Assembly (NCBI GenBank): GCA_023846275.1
Contig: CM043865.1
Coordinates: forward strand, 33,866,412-33,930,411
Reading direction: 5' to 3'
Source: Vanilla planifolia
Lineage: Eukaryota; Streptophyta; Magnoliopsida; Asparagales; Orchidaceae
Length of the DNA stretch: 64,000 bases
Positions 25,258 to 37,264 of the stretch are shown piece by piece. The first letter of the stretch is position 1, and each line of letters opens with the position of its first letter. Position numbers and translations under genes: made by a program. Under the pieces are notes generated by a model that searched no databases, was not told the DNA's origin, and saw nothing but the letters and a program-made list of their open reading frames with translations.

Positions 25258-26001
25258 ATGGAGGTCGTCGTGCCGATGCAGGATTTGCACTTCGACAGCG
25301 CCATCGCAACGCCATACATCAGTGCCCCTTCGAGCCCAACTCACTTCAGCTCAAACCCCTTCGACTTCTACTACGATTGCACCACCCCGACAACAGCTGA
25401 TCACGACGACGATGACGACTTTGTCTTCGACTTCAACAAGGGCGAGCCGCCGCCACAGCTGACAACCGCCGAAGAGTTGTTCGAACACGGCAGAATCCGC
25501 CCCCTGAAGCCACCTCCACCATTCCACATCCAAAACTCCGATTTCTTCCCCTACGGAGATGGAGAAAGCAACAAGCCTCCCCCGGCTGTTTCCCTTCTCT
25601 CCAAACCCCCTTCCGGTACCAGAAAGGGATCGATACCCCTTCCTACTACAGCAGTGGCGGGAGGACGAGAAGATGGTTGGAACGTTCGAAAGCCCATCTC
25701 TCCTCCTCCAAAACAAGCCGCTCTAGGCAGCGACGGCCGGAAGTGGTGGTTCATAGACTTGTTCCTCTTCCGAAGCTCTTCAGAAGGGCACAACGCCGGG
25801 GACAGCATCAGCTCGGCACGGCGGCGAGCGCGGGGAACGATTTCGACACACTACGAAGAGAGGCGAGCGTTGGCGGAGGAGAAGAGGAAGCAGACGGCAT
25901 TGCCGTATCGGCAGAGCCTCTTCAGCTGCCTACGCTTTCCCCGGCGCTCCACAAGGCCTTCGGTAGGTGATGGTATCGGAATCCATGGCTTGCATGGTTA
26001 A
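25258..26001 (+). CDS. DUF1645 family protein, single exon
   Basis: The frame encodes 247 residues without introns. Features typical of the plant DUF1645 family (PF07816) are an acidic and aromatic segment DDDDDFVFDFN (about 50-60), the block AEELFEHGRIRPLKPPPP (about 71-88), and the Trp-rich motif RKWWFIDLFLFRSSSEG (about 161-177). The C-terminal region is basic and Arg-rich (SARRRARGT onward). No signal peptide or membrane span is present. The molecular function of the family is unclear; some members have been linked to stress and growth control. The protein is probably nuclear or cytosolic (inference). The start is the first ATG after the TATA box. The coding sequence is GC-rich against an AT-rich background. 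Family assignment rests on the motif order. Confidence 0.87.
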   Translation: MEVVVPMQDLHFDSAIATPYISAPSSPTHFSSNPFDFYYDCTTPTTADHDDDDDFVFDFNKGEPPPQLTTAEELFEHGRIRPLKPPPPFHIQNSDFFPYGDGESNKPPPAVSLLSKPPSGTRKGSIPLPTTAVAGGREDGWNVRKPISPPPKQAALGSDGRKWWFIDLFLFRSSSEGHNAGDSISSARRRARGTISTHYEERRALAEEKRKQTALPYRQSLFSCLRFPRRSTRPSVGDGIGIHGLHG

Positions 26002-26949
26002 AAGAAATGGTTGTAAATCTTCTTGCCATCTTCTTCAAGATGTTTGAAATGTGTCTGCTTTTCTGGCGTTGTCCTTTGTTGTATAGTACATTATTACACT
26101 AATCTATCATTTCCCTGTATCAACAGCCATAACAAGGAACTTAATAAGGTGAAAAAGAAGGTGAGTAACTGTGTAAAATCAAACGACGTAGTCATCATCT
26201 CATCAGTTTACCCAACTCTACATTCGCTAGCTATAAACAGGTTTAGTTCTCTGAGCTCATATAAAATTTGTGCCTTACAGAAAATTTGGTAATGTTGGAA
26301 AGGTTATGTTTCAGCTGTTCTGTATGAAACCTGAAAAGAAGATGATTTGGTCTCTTATGTGAAATATGAAGGATAAGATGATCTGGTTACCAAACATAAT
26401 CATATAAAAGTGCTCAATTAAACTGGTGTTGATTAGAATTCTTATCCAAATGACAGCTTAAAGAATTCTCTTATGAAAATTAGTATGCAACTATTTGATG
26501 CATTGTTTATAAACTCAGCATTTCATGGAAATGCATTTCAAAACAAAATTGAGCATTTATTTGATCACATTTTAAAGCATAATTTCTCAACACAAAACAT
26601 AAAATTATCTTAATCTTTTCAAAATACAATTCTGTTAATTTCAAACCTAAAATTACATCTAAGAGAGAAAAACAAATCCCTTGGAAACAAAAACATGTTA
26701 CTCTCTTTGGGTTCTTTACTTAGTGTGAAATTTAAATATCTTATTTTTTAATAAGAAATTTTACTATTCTTTCATGCTTACAAGATCAGCATATTTGGAT
26801 TATGAATAAGCTTATTTTATTATTATGTGAATTCATATTCTGTACTTATAATTTTGATTATAATAGATCTCTATCATCTCTCATAAACATCGACTTGAAA
26901 ATTTGGTGTGTTTATTATAGAAAAATTAAATCACAAGAAAATTGAAGAA

Positions 26950-28330
26950 CAAGATGTTCAACAAATTCAAAAATTAGTTCATATTATGAAGTTTTTGTGA
27001 CTAATATTTTTAATTGCAGAGAAAACACATGCAAAAACAAGACTTCCAATTTTTCAAAAGAAATAATCAATGTAGAAGCTAAAAAGTGGATTTTAGCAAT
27101 GCAAGAAATGAAAACTCTTAGTAAAAAATCAAACTTGAAAACAAGTGAAGCATTCTAAGGAAAGAACTATTGCTTGCAAGTGCATTTTCAAATGGAAATA
27201 TATAATCCTAAGTGTGGAGGATGCAAAATACAAAGCACAACAAGTAATAAAAGGTTATGTTCAGATAAAAAGAGTAAACTTCTATAAGGTATTATTTTCT
27301 ACTATCAAATATATATTTATTTATATTCTGTTGTATCTAATAGCAACCTTTGACTTAGAATTAGAATAAATTGATGCTAAAACTACTTCCTTGCATAGAG
27401 AATTACATGAAGAGATTTTTATGTAGTAACAAAAAGGCTTTGTTATTTGAAGCAATGAAGACCGTGTATGTTTAAAATATGCTTATATGGCTTAAAAAAA
27501 TCTCATCAACAATGATAGAAAATAATAACATAATATTAGAAGAAAACTTTTTGAGATTTAAGAATAATAACTGTGCTCATCTATAAAGGCATCTATGGCA
27601 TTTAAATTTATTTATTTTTGTAGAAAAAAATTTACATTTGACAAGATAATAGTCATATTGAAAAGTAAATTTGAAATAGATTTAGGAAATCTATGATATG
27701 GATATTGTGAAAAATTTATCTTAGGTCTTATATATGTCATAATTTTTACTAGTTCTTTACAGTAGTTGTTGTCAATAAAATACATGATTGATCCAAAAAC
27801 ATTGCATTATCAAGTAGTGAAATTGATATTATGATATCCCATGAGTAGAAAAGATTTAGCAATTACTTTGTCGGATATATTGACTCAAATTATGCAAATG
27901 ACATTGACGAGAGAAGGTTATTAAAAAATTGTGTTTGCATTTAGAGGATGTTCCAAAAACTACAGAACATTAATCTAGTATACTCTTGCTTTATCCATTA
28001 CTAAGGTTGAGATATGACAATTACAAAAGCAATCAAAAAAATTATTTGATTAAGAGATTTATATAATGACTTATTTAATTTAATTCTCAAAATACTATCT
28101 TCTTAATTAAAAATAAATGATCTTATAAAAGAAAAAAACTATGTTGATGTCAATTTCACATTGCTATAAACATTATAAGTGGGGTTGATATCAAGAAGTA
28201 AAAATTGGTATAAGATCAAAATTCAATATATTGATAACAAAGCCTCTTAATTGTGCTAAAGTTTTCAGCATTATTTGAACTTCATTACTTCAATTAGCAA
28301 TTGATATCACAATGTTCGAGAAAAGACTCA
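26950..28330 (+). mobile_element. Degenerate Ty1/copia polymerase remnant
   Basis: Reading across stop codons and frame changes gives the order of a copia reverse transcriptase: KERTIACKCIFKWK, VEDAKYKAQQVIKGYVQ, LIATFDLELE (27145-27369), then IDAKTTSLHRELHEEIF just after a stop, then KFEIDLGNL near 27670. Further on come weak RNase H echoes (about 27970-28230). The 74-codon open piece at 27145 is part of this. No flanking LTRs could be paired by eye. It is long dead. Confidence 0.7.
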
Positions 28331-30796
28331 AATTCAAAAAAAACTCATAACTGCCCAGCCGCAATAATAGTTTAAGGGAAAGAATTGTCAAACTTAAATA
28401 CAAAATTATGCCTATCTATCATTCACTAATGACAAACTTAGAGCTTAATTTTATTAACTTCTAAAAAATAGTGTTTATTACATGTTCGAGTGTTAAACCA
28501 TATAACTATAGTTAAAAATTTTAAAAGAAAATTATAATGACAATAAGTATAAACACAGCTATAGTTTTGAGATGTTTGTTATTAAACATATATCATTTAG
28601 AACTTATAAATACCATAAATGTTGAAGATGAAAATAAAAAGATACTCTTGAAGAGAAAGATGTATTATTCTCTTTGTTCTTCTCTTTGTCAAAAATTAAA
28701 GAATCTTGTATTTTTATTGGAATTTAATATTATTTCATATTTGTAAAATTGAGTTACAAGTGAACTTATTCTATTTTTATATTAGTTCATATTTTGTATT
28801 AAAGACTATAGTTATATAGTAGATCTTATTTCCTCTCTCTCATCAACATAGGCTGACCTAGGCCTAATCATGTAGATTCATCATCTCTAAGTTTCTTTTT
28901 TTTTACAATTATTTTAATTCTTGATCTAAATTTTTTATAAATTATATGGGATTAAACCCTAATAAAATAAAATAGGAATTTTTATAGATCTTTCACTTGA
29001 CATAAATAAAGCATAAAATTTTATTCGTAGGCAAGGTTGTTCATCAAGCTTTGTCTATGAATGAAGCTTTGTGAATTGAGCTTTGTCAACCAATTGGAGG
29101 AAATTGCCTCATTCCCCAATTAAGTGAGAAAATCAACATCCATAAGCATTGATGTGCATGGAAAGGATAAAAACAAAGCAAACACATTTCTAAACTTTTG
29201 ACTTCCTTGTTGTTTGTTGTCCAAAAGTGGTCAAAGATATTAGCAATCCAAAATCAAGGGTCATAATGTGTCCGAAGGTAATAACAGATAATAAACTCCA
29301 AATAGCACAACATTTAAAACAAAAAATGAAACAAATATATTTCTTATATTTTGTCTTTTTTCTTACAAATTTGTCATTTGAAGAAGGTCTAAATCATTGG
29401 TAGTATGGAATCATCATATGTTATAGTGGGCTCATGATTGGCGAAACTATACAACATTTTTTTAAAAAACTGAATACCTGAACAAACCCATCTTGTTGTA
29501 GCTAACTTGATATTTAAGAAGCCGCTAACCAAGAAAGCAAACAGTGAAAGAATTGAAACTTTAGGATGTTGATGATAACCATTTTGTACCAGATTTCAAA
29601 AGATAATTTCCATCAACTAAACTAAACAACATATATCTGAGCTATTGCTTATAAACAAATAAACCTACAAATTCAAGTCTTAACCTTTTAGGCCATCTAT
29701 TTAAACACAATCAGATCTAATTGTGTAAATCTTTACCCTTATATTATTTTCTTATTCAATCGAAACCTCAAAATTCTCTGATTTGTTTTTTATAGGTTAA
29801 CATTGTGATAGGATAATTGATTGTTAACGTTCAAGGATCACTTGTCACGTAAAAACAAGTTGATTGCTTTGTCAAGCAATTTTATCTATTTTGGCTTTTT
29901 CTACAAGGTTTTGCACTGCTTTATCTAAGAATTTTTAATTAATTTTATAATTATGCATGTCTAACAATGTATAAATAATATAAAGAATCAAATGTGGCTA
30001 TAAAATTAGTTAAACAAACCTCACATCTTCCCCGATGAGGAATCTCCTAGTAGTTGTCCTGACTTCTTTGATCTTTTGATTCATTTGATAACTTAAGGTG
30101 AGTTACCATTTCATCGATCAACACAAGCTCTTCCATAAGTTATTTCATCCTTATCTTTTTGGATTCCTGCAAACAAAATGTAAAAGAAAGGAAAAAGGAA
30201 TTAAAATGTGAAAAAAAAAAATTATTAGAATGTGCTTTAATGTAGTATCTGTTCTTTGAAAACAATAGATGAAAGACTTGAATGAGAATTCATATGGTAG
30301 ATGCCCAACAAGGGAACAACATAACAAAAGACAATGTTGAGTATCCAAAACCCTTCTCTATCATCAATTGAACAATTAGTTCAATGCAATGTTATGAAAA
30401 CTTTATTTAAAGGACTACAAATACATTGAAGTAATATATAAAAAACATAAGAGATGCTCATTAAGAACATAAACTCTTTTGCAACATCGTATTAACAAAA
30501 TAAAAGAGAGGGAGACAAAGAGTGGTACATATATACCTTAACCGTTCCTTCCTCTCCCTCTAACATTTCCATCCCTCTCTTCCTTGATAATCTTAAATGT
30601 GTGCATACGTCTATGTATTTGTGTGTATATATATATATGTGTGTGTGTGTCTATATACACACATACACACAAACATATAGAGATAAAGTAACATAAAGGA
30701 GGTACAAAGGGAATGATAAAAATATACACACAAAGACGATTAGGAAAGAGGAAGGGGATAAATGCAAAAGAAAAATAGGTTTAGGATATGTATATG

Positions 30797-30828
<32 letters not shown>

Positions 30829-33800
30829 CTCAACTGCGATTTCTTCTATCGCTCTCCTCTTTAGCTATCATTTCTCTCTTCATCTTTTTTTCATTTTAAA
30901 TTCCCATCAGTATCTCTCTTCATGGGCTCTCCCCTCTTGGATCTTTAGTTTAGAATCATATAATGGTTATAAGTTGGGATGCTTCTTAGCAAACTTCACC
31001 ATCCAACTAATCAAGGACAAAATTTTGAATTTAAACTAAATCTAAAAGATTGCAATTGCAAGTGATCGTCACAAGTAGAATGGCCAAAATAGATTGGTTC
31101 ACAGTTTAAATCTATATTGTAAATTAAAATGCTAACTATATGCCTTATTAATGTAACTGGTACCATATAAAATTTAGAAAGTGAGCCTAATCAATATCAA
31201 TTAAATGATAGATCAATATATTAAGGTTTACCATAACAAGAAGAGTATGTCATGCACTACTTGGGAAGACGTTTGGTCCAATTTTAACTAAGCTAACTCA
31301 AGTAAACCCAAATTCTAGATGAAATAACAATGTTTTATTTTTTTTTGTCATTCCAATTAGTATGGCATTAAATTTCCCATAAACAATTACTCAATGATAA
31401 GTAATTATATAGTTTCCCTCAAGTTTTATAGAGGTTCTTTGAAACATAAGATGACTATAAATGCAAGCCAATCTTGGTATAACTTATGAATAAACGAAGT
31501 TGTTTTCCTTACGTTTTTTTCTCTCTTAAACATAATATGAGTATAAATGCATTCCAATCTACGCATAGCTTGCAAGCACATGAAGTTGTCCTTCTAAATG
31601 TTGTTTTTGGCAATAACTACTATGAGTCTATGTGGGTTTAAAAATCAAAGATATTAGTCTTTTCACCCTTGTCAAGCCTCCTAATCTCTCTCCTTTAAAA
31701 AAAGTGAATCCCAAGGTGATAGCAAACCCCCATACACCATGAAAAATGGTTATATTGTTACAATGTCAAAACAATGAATGTGATGAAGATAATATTTGCA
31801 TCAAACCTTAATAAAAACTAAGCTCACTATTCACTAAATTCGTTAAAAAAGTTTTACTTTTGCATCAAGGAATTATTTTCATTGATCAAAGTTCTAAACG
31901 AACTCCTAGTCTCAATCAATTCACCAAAACAAAGTAGGGTATGACTAAGATGAGGGAACGTGAAACATAAGAAAACCAAAAAAGATTTAAAACAAAAAGA
32001 AGCATGAGAAATAAATTAGATATAGGTGAACGTTTTGTTTTATCCATATAAAAAACATGATGAGAGGACAAGGTAAAAAAATGCACAAATTTATCTAAGG
32101 TTTTTTTTACAATTTTATAACTAGAAGACTACCACCAGCAACTCTTAAGATTGTGAAATCTATTCTACATCACCAAAACACAATCATAAAACATGATATC
32201 AATTCCCATTCGATAGACCCATATAATTATTTAAGAGTTAATTCCTTAAATTAACAATATAAGCAACAAAATTTTTTTTTGCATCCAATTAGGAGGGTAA
32301 TCCATGTTATGATGCCAGCTAAGATAGCATTTAGTATATCAGGGTAAGGAGAGAGGAACGGGACAACAGCATTCTCAGCCATCCAAAATTCAAGAGTAGT
32401 ATTCTAGTGCAACTGGGAACATTGCATTGCATATTTGCTTTTACACTTGTACGTTAAGTGGGTCAAACAATGTTTTATTTGACCAAACAATCAAAAGCCT
32501 AAACCTAAGCTCATCTTGCCTAGTTCACATTAGATCAACCAGATAAAATCATCTGGGTCACAAGATGGAGCACAATACAACAGCCAAACATCAGACGAGC
32601 CTGAATCAAGAAACTTTTGATGATTGCGTTAACAACTCTAACCAAACTGCATCTAATGTTTATGTAGCCAACCGAATTGGGTGGATCTCGGTGACCATTG
32701 CTACCCTTAATTGTAGTGCAAAATTTTGCAGACATACATATTTTTTTTATGATTATCAACATAAAAATCAATTAGTTGGAGATTTGCATTTTAATTATGA
32801 ACTCTAAAGACAACATTAAAAAACATTTTGACTATAGAATCTCTAATAATGAATAAAATGCTGATACATTTTAGCACATGCAATAGGTATTGAGATAAAA
32901 GCATGCCATTAGCATAAAATTCATTTTCCAATAATGACAGTGAGGTATTAGTAATGATGAAAAGTACCTGATAAATACACGGCATTGTTCTTGTAGAGAT
33001 GAGCTTTCTTTCTGAAATCTTAACCTATAAAAAAATAGGTTTATATAAAGATGCAAGGTTTACAGAAACACTGTTGGCTTTTCTTAGTAAAGCATACGTC
33101 ACCATAACAGCAGACATCTAACAGAAAATTACACCAAGCTCGTCACTGCAGTTCTGCATTTCTTCATGATCTGGTAGCATAGATGCACCATTTATTCACA
33201 AAGGACAGTGGTACCCAATCTATTCCAGAGGTTATCCCACAAAGTTGGTTCAAAGAATCAGATGGTGAGCATGCTTAATCATCAAGCTTGACATGAAAAC
33301 ATTGAAAATGCAATAAAAAAAAATGGATGTGCTTGAATTGGCATCATTATCCGGGATCATCCCGGTTGGTCCTTGCTCATTTTTGACTAATGTGAGCTCT
33401 CTTCTTCTTCTTCTTCTGCAATAGAGCTCTGTGCTATTTATAGCCCCATCAACTTGACAGCCTCTCGCTTTCCTCTTCTCTCTGGCATCTAGATTGAAAG
33501 TGATTTTGCACTAGTGGTGTCCTCTTTTCACCACAATGCTGCCGATTTGGACGGTACCACTTGTCCCTACTGCCAAGCTCATAGCAACATTCACCTCTTT
33601 GCTAATTTCAAGATTACTCACATTTATCAGGATAGTATATTTGATGGGTCTGGGAAATGCCCCTGTCCCAAGTTGGATGTTAATATTGTATATAATCATA
33701 TGCATGATCTGCCTTAGCATGCTTTAACATAGGTTTTGGCCGTGCCTTTAGAAAAAAAAAAAAATCAAGATGCAATTGAAATGTCAAGAATTAAAGTAAA

Positions 33801-34170
33801 CAAGTAAACAAAAGAAGGGCAAAAAAATTATACCTTTCAGAGAGATTTTGAATTGCATGGACCATACGTTGAGCTGGCATTTATACCCTTTGGTACTACC
33901 AGAAATCTGGACACACCAAAATCAGATTCTGGAAACAAAAAGCCATGACGTGAAATGCAAAATAAGTTAGATTAGCAAAGCCAGTATTAATACCTATTAC
34001 TCCTGTAATGTAATACTGAGAAGTGTTCTTTTACTTTCCGTAGCTCTTTTTTCATGGGTACAATTCCTATCCTTCATAAATATACAAAACTTCTGTGAGA
34101 TTCTTAGCAAAGGAAATCAATTTTTCTGGAAAAAGATATCTGCTCATTTACTCTTCAGCAGTACATAAAA
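28331..34170. other. Intergenic stretch with microsatellites
   Basis: No protein gene is supported. At about 30610-30680 GT/AT runs are followed by CA runs, and a TA tract lies at about 30800-30828. At about 33398-33418 there is a CTT-type tract. On the minus strand near 33930-33840 an exon-like block lies between a TTTCCAG acceptor and a GTATAA donor, just downstream of the PPR gene; it may be a spliced 3' untranslated region. The frames at 33511-33720 show no domain I recognise. Confidence 0.35.
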
Positions 34171-36612
34171 TTATGCAGCAGAAATACTGATATTGGATTC
34201 AGTGTAGCAAGCCGAATCATCAGTTAATGATCTTAAAATGCATGATGCTTCTGATGACATTCCACCATTGAGGTGCTCATCTAACAGGGCCATGTATTTA
34301 ACTGTAATTTCATGTTCCTTGTGCACAAATTCAGAGGACAAAAATTTCCTCCATTCCTTAGATTTTCCTTTTGCACAAATCACATGTAGAATGAGAAGAA
34401 CCGTAATGAAATCTGGTAAGAGGCCTTGTTGTAACATTTGATCTCTTATTTCCAATGCCTTCATGAGCATTTGATGCTTGCAAAGGCAGAATATGATCGC
34501 ATTATATGCGGCTGTTCTGATATCCCACCCATCAGAGATCATGCTCTCAAACATATCAACCATTCTGAACTGTACTCTTTCTAAGTCACTTCTTCTAACA
34601 GAACCAACATCTTGGCCATATCTTAATAAGCCATTAATTAAATAACGAAATGTAAAATCATTGGGCAAACACTTATTATGCAACATCTCTTCAAAAACGG
34701 TTGCAGCACGCAAAACTCTCCCGATTTTACAAAGACCACCAATAAGCATGCTGTATGTTATAACATTAGGAATAAGACCTCGAAATTGCATTTCCTTGAA
34801 GAGTGATTGAGCAGTTTCAAGATCGCCTCTTTTGCAGAAACCATTTATTAATGCTGAGTATGTAACCACATTTGGTTTGCACTTACACCTAACCATTTCA
34901 TGAAAAATCCTTAAAGCCCCATCTACATCACATTGTTTTGCAAAACCATCTATAATAGTGGTATATGTGAACTCATCTGGCAAAGAACCTTCCTCCCTCA
35001 TCTTTTTAATATATGTGATTGCTTCATTCACCGTACCCAATTTACAATGCCCTTTGATTATAGCATTGTAAATAACAACACCACGCCTGACTCCCTTTTC
35101 TCCCATGAACTCAAAGACCTTTGAAGCCTTATCCAGATCCCCATTCCTTGTAAAACCATCAATCAAAGTAGCATAAACAAACTCATCAAGTATGATATTT
35201 TGTTCAAACATCTCAGCAATTAGCTTTTCTACAGAGGAAAGCATAGCCTTCTTAAAAAGTCCACTCAGCAAGACATTATAGATGGCTAAATCTGGGAGCA
35301 CTCCCCTCTGTAACATCTTGTCTCGAATAGCCAAAGCCTCATGTACTTCTCCTGCAACAACAAGTCCATGAATAAGGGCTCCATAAGTCACCAAGTCAGG
35401 CTTATGCCCCCTTTCCATCATCTCCGTAAGTAACCTTGATGCTAAAGCAACATTTGCTTCCTGGCAATAACCATGAATTACAGGAGTATAGCTGTACAGA
35501 GTTGGAACCAATTTACTTTCAATAGCCTCCCTCAGGAGATATTCTGCTTCCTCAACTCTCTTATGGCGGCAATAACCTGAAATCAAAGTGTTATAAGTTA
35601 CAATATCAGGTTGACAACCACTAAAAACCATCTGCTTCAAAACTGCTTTTGCTTCAAGAATTGAACCACTTTTACACCTAGCATCTACGATGTTATTGTA
35701 AATGTTCACGTTTGGTTTTATTCCCCGTTCCTTCATTTCAGAAATTAGCTTATTTACCTTTTCGAAATTCCCTTTCCTGCAAAATCCATTAATAATAGCA
35801 CCATAAGTAGCCACTGTTGGTAGAAATCCCTTAAAACACATCTTCCTTAAAAGGGCACAACCCGAAGTAACATCTCCGCTCCTGCAATAGCCATCAATAA
35901 GCATGTTATAGAAAACTACATCTGGAACACAGCTTCCCCATCTGTTCTTCATCAACATCCTTGCTTCTTTCATCCTTCCGTGCATGCAAAAGCCTTTCAC
36001 CATTATACCAGTACTAAAGTTATCCGCTCCACCTTCTCTCTTGACCATTTCATCATACACTTTCCCTGCAGTCTCAATGTTACCACGCTTTACCAGCAAA
36101 TGTAGCAAACTGTTGCAGCCGGAGGTATCAGGGACCGCGCCTGTATGTTCCTTCGTGCTAGAATAAGCCTTCAAGGCCTGATCTTCCAGTCCAGCACGCG
36201 CGTATGAACCTACAAGCATGCTTAAAGCTTCGTTACTTGGTTTTTTTCCTTCGGCCATCATTGTCTGGAGAACAACCTCGGCCTCTTCGAAGCGACGTGC
36301 TAAGGCGAGGAGGCGCAGCAGAGCAGAGTCGGATGCAGAATGCGGCATATCAGCGTACGGGCGCCGTCTGGCCCAGGAGAGGAAGGCTATGGCCATGTCT
36401 GGATCGGGGAGAAGAGCGACGACCGGTGCGATGTCTTCGCCGAGGTGGAAGACGTCGGCGAGCGACTCTTCCCATTGCGGATTAGTATCCCGTGTACGTA
36501 GAATTCGAGTGATGGCGGCAGAGAGTTTACGGGTACGAGACTCCTGTGACAACAACGAGCTCGAACTGCTGCGAGGGGGAAGCTTGACACGGTAAAGAAA
36601 ATTTTTCGACAT
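34171..36612 (-). CDS. P-class pentatricopeptide repeat protein, At1g52620-like
   Basis: A single uninterrupted frame of 813 residues, as is usual for plant PPR genes. The first 40 residues are Arg/Ser-rich and poor in acidic residues (MSKNFLYRVKLPPRSSSSSL), as in organelle targeting peptides; mitochondria are more likely than plastids, but this is inference. From about residue 150 to 760 it is built of roughly 16-18 tandem 35-residue PPR motifs, for example VVTYSALINGFCKRGDLETA and NVITYSMLIGGLCKIGRV. There is no E, E+ or DYW extension, so it belongs to the P class, whose members bind organellar RNA to affect stability, processing, splicing or translation. The N-terminus (MSKN.L.R.K) and the C-terminal block CAKGKSKEWRKFLSSEF resemble Arabidopsis At1g52620, as far as I recall that sequence. 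The RNA target cannot be read directly here. It lies 0.65 kb downstream of the SCNM1-like gene on the same strand. Confidence 0.93.
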   Translation of the reverse strand: MSKNFLYRVKLPPRSSSSSLLSQESRTRKLSAAITRILRTRDTNPQWEESLADVFHLGEDIAPVVALLPDPDMAIAFLSWARRRPYADMPHSASDSALLRLLALARRFEEAEVVLQTMMAEGKKPSNEALSMLVGSYARAGLEDQALKAYSSTKEHTGAVPDTSGCNSLLHLLVKRGNIETAGKVYDEMVKREGGADNFSTGIMVKGFCMHGRMKEARMLMKNRWGSCVPDVVFYNMLIDGYCRSGDVTSGCALLRKMCFKGFLPTVATYGAIINGFCRKGNFEKVNKLISEMKERGIKPNVNIYNNIVDARCKSGSILEAKAVLKQMVFSGCQPDIVTYNTLISGYCRHKRVEEAEYLLREAIESKLVPTLYSYTPVIHGYCQEANVALASRLLTEMMERGHKPDLVTYGALIHGLVVAGEVHEALAIRDKMLQRGVLPDLAIYNVLLSGLFKKAMLSSVEKLIAEMFEQNIILDEFVYATLIDGFTRNGDLDKASKVFEFMGEKGVRRGVVIYNAIIKGHCKLGTVNEAITYIKKMREEGSLPDEFTYTTIIDGFAKQCDVDGALRIFHEMVRCKCKPNVVTYSALINGFCKRGDLETAQSLFKEMQFRGLIPNVITYSMLIGGLCKIGRVLRAATVFEEMLHNKCLPNDFTFRYLINGLLRYGQDVGSVRRSDLERVQFRMVDMFESMISDGWDIRTAAYNAIIFCLCKHQMLMKALEIRDQMLQQGLLPDFITVLLILHVICAKGKSKEWRKFLSSEFVHKEHEITVKYMALLDEHLNGGMSSEASCILRSLTDDSACYTESNISISAA

Positions 36613-36778
36613 GTATGGAGATAATTTGGGAACTTCTCTTCATAAAGAAGACTCTGTCTTTGGATTTATCCCCTCCATGTTCTCCTCTTTGCTCTCTTGC
36701 TGGTCCTTTCCCCTCGCTTCTTGCCTGCTTGAGCACGCTCCGATAGAAGTCAAGCGAAAGGCATCTAACCAGCCTTGA

Positions 36779-36815
36779 TTTTTTTTTTTTTTTTTTTAAA
36801 TTTTTAAAGTATATA

Positions 36816-36847
<32 letters not shown>

Positions 36848-36856
36848 CATATATAC
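36779..36856. repeat. T tract plus TA microsatellite upstream of the PPR gene
   Basis: Nineteen T residues (36779-36797) are followed, after a short spacer, by about 45 bases of TA repeats broken by ACATAT. It lies about 170 bases upstream of the PPR start codon, within its likely promoter or leader. Confidence 0.85.
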
Positions 36857-37264
36857 TCGAATTGGTAAAATTGAAAAAGATTCACTGTTAGCTCCAGCAG
36901 CACACACCGGGAAAGGGAAAAAGAAAAGAATTTGGACGAAAATGATCAAAACAGATGGACAAAAATACTAACACGATAAACATAAGGCTGTTTAATTTAC
37001 AAATAAAATATAAAAAAATAACTAATTTTAAGGATTAACTGAACACATTTCACAGTAACATATTTCTTTATGAACGATTTTTACATACGCATTGAACATT
37101 TGTAAGCACCCCAACCAGAGGAAACCATCTTTTAAACATCATTAATCAATTTTGATGCATATTTGCAATCTTCTACACGAAAGAGTGAAGAAATTGAGCA
37201 CACAAACAACATAGATGAACCTTTTCCAAAATCCTTAAGCATGAAAACTGAAGCCTTATCTGTG

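Noticed and set aside
30538..30833. Small frames with long Tyr/Ile/His runs
   Set aside because: They are translations of TA, GT and CA microsatellites.
33511..33727. Overlapping frames including a CPYC-containing one
   Set aside because: The three frames overlap on both strands at similar length, none shows a full domain, and the cysteines do not form a known zinc motif.
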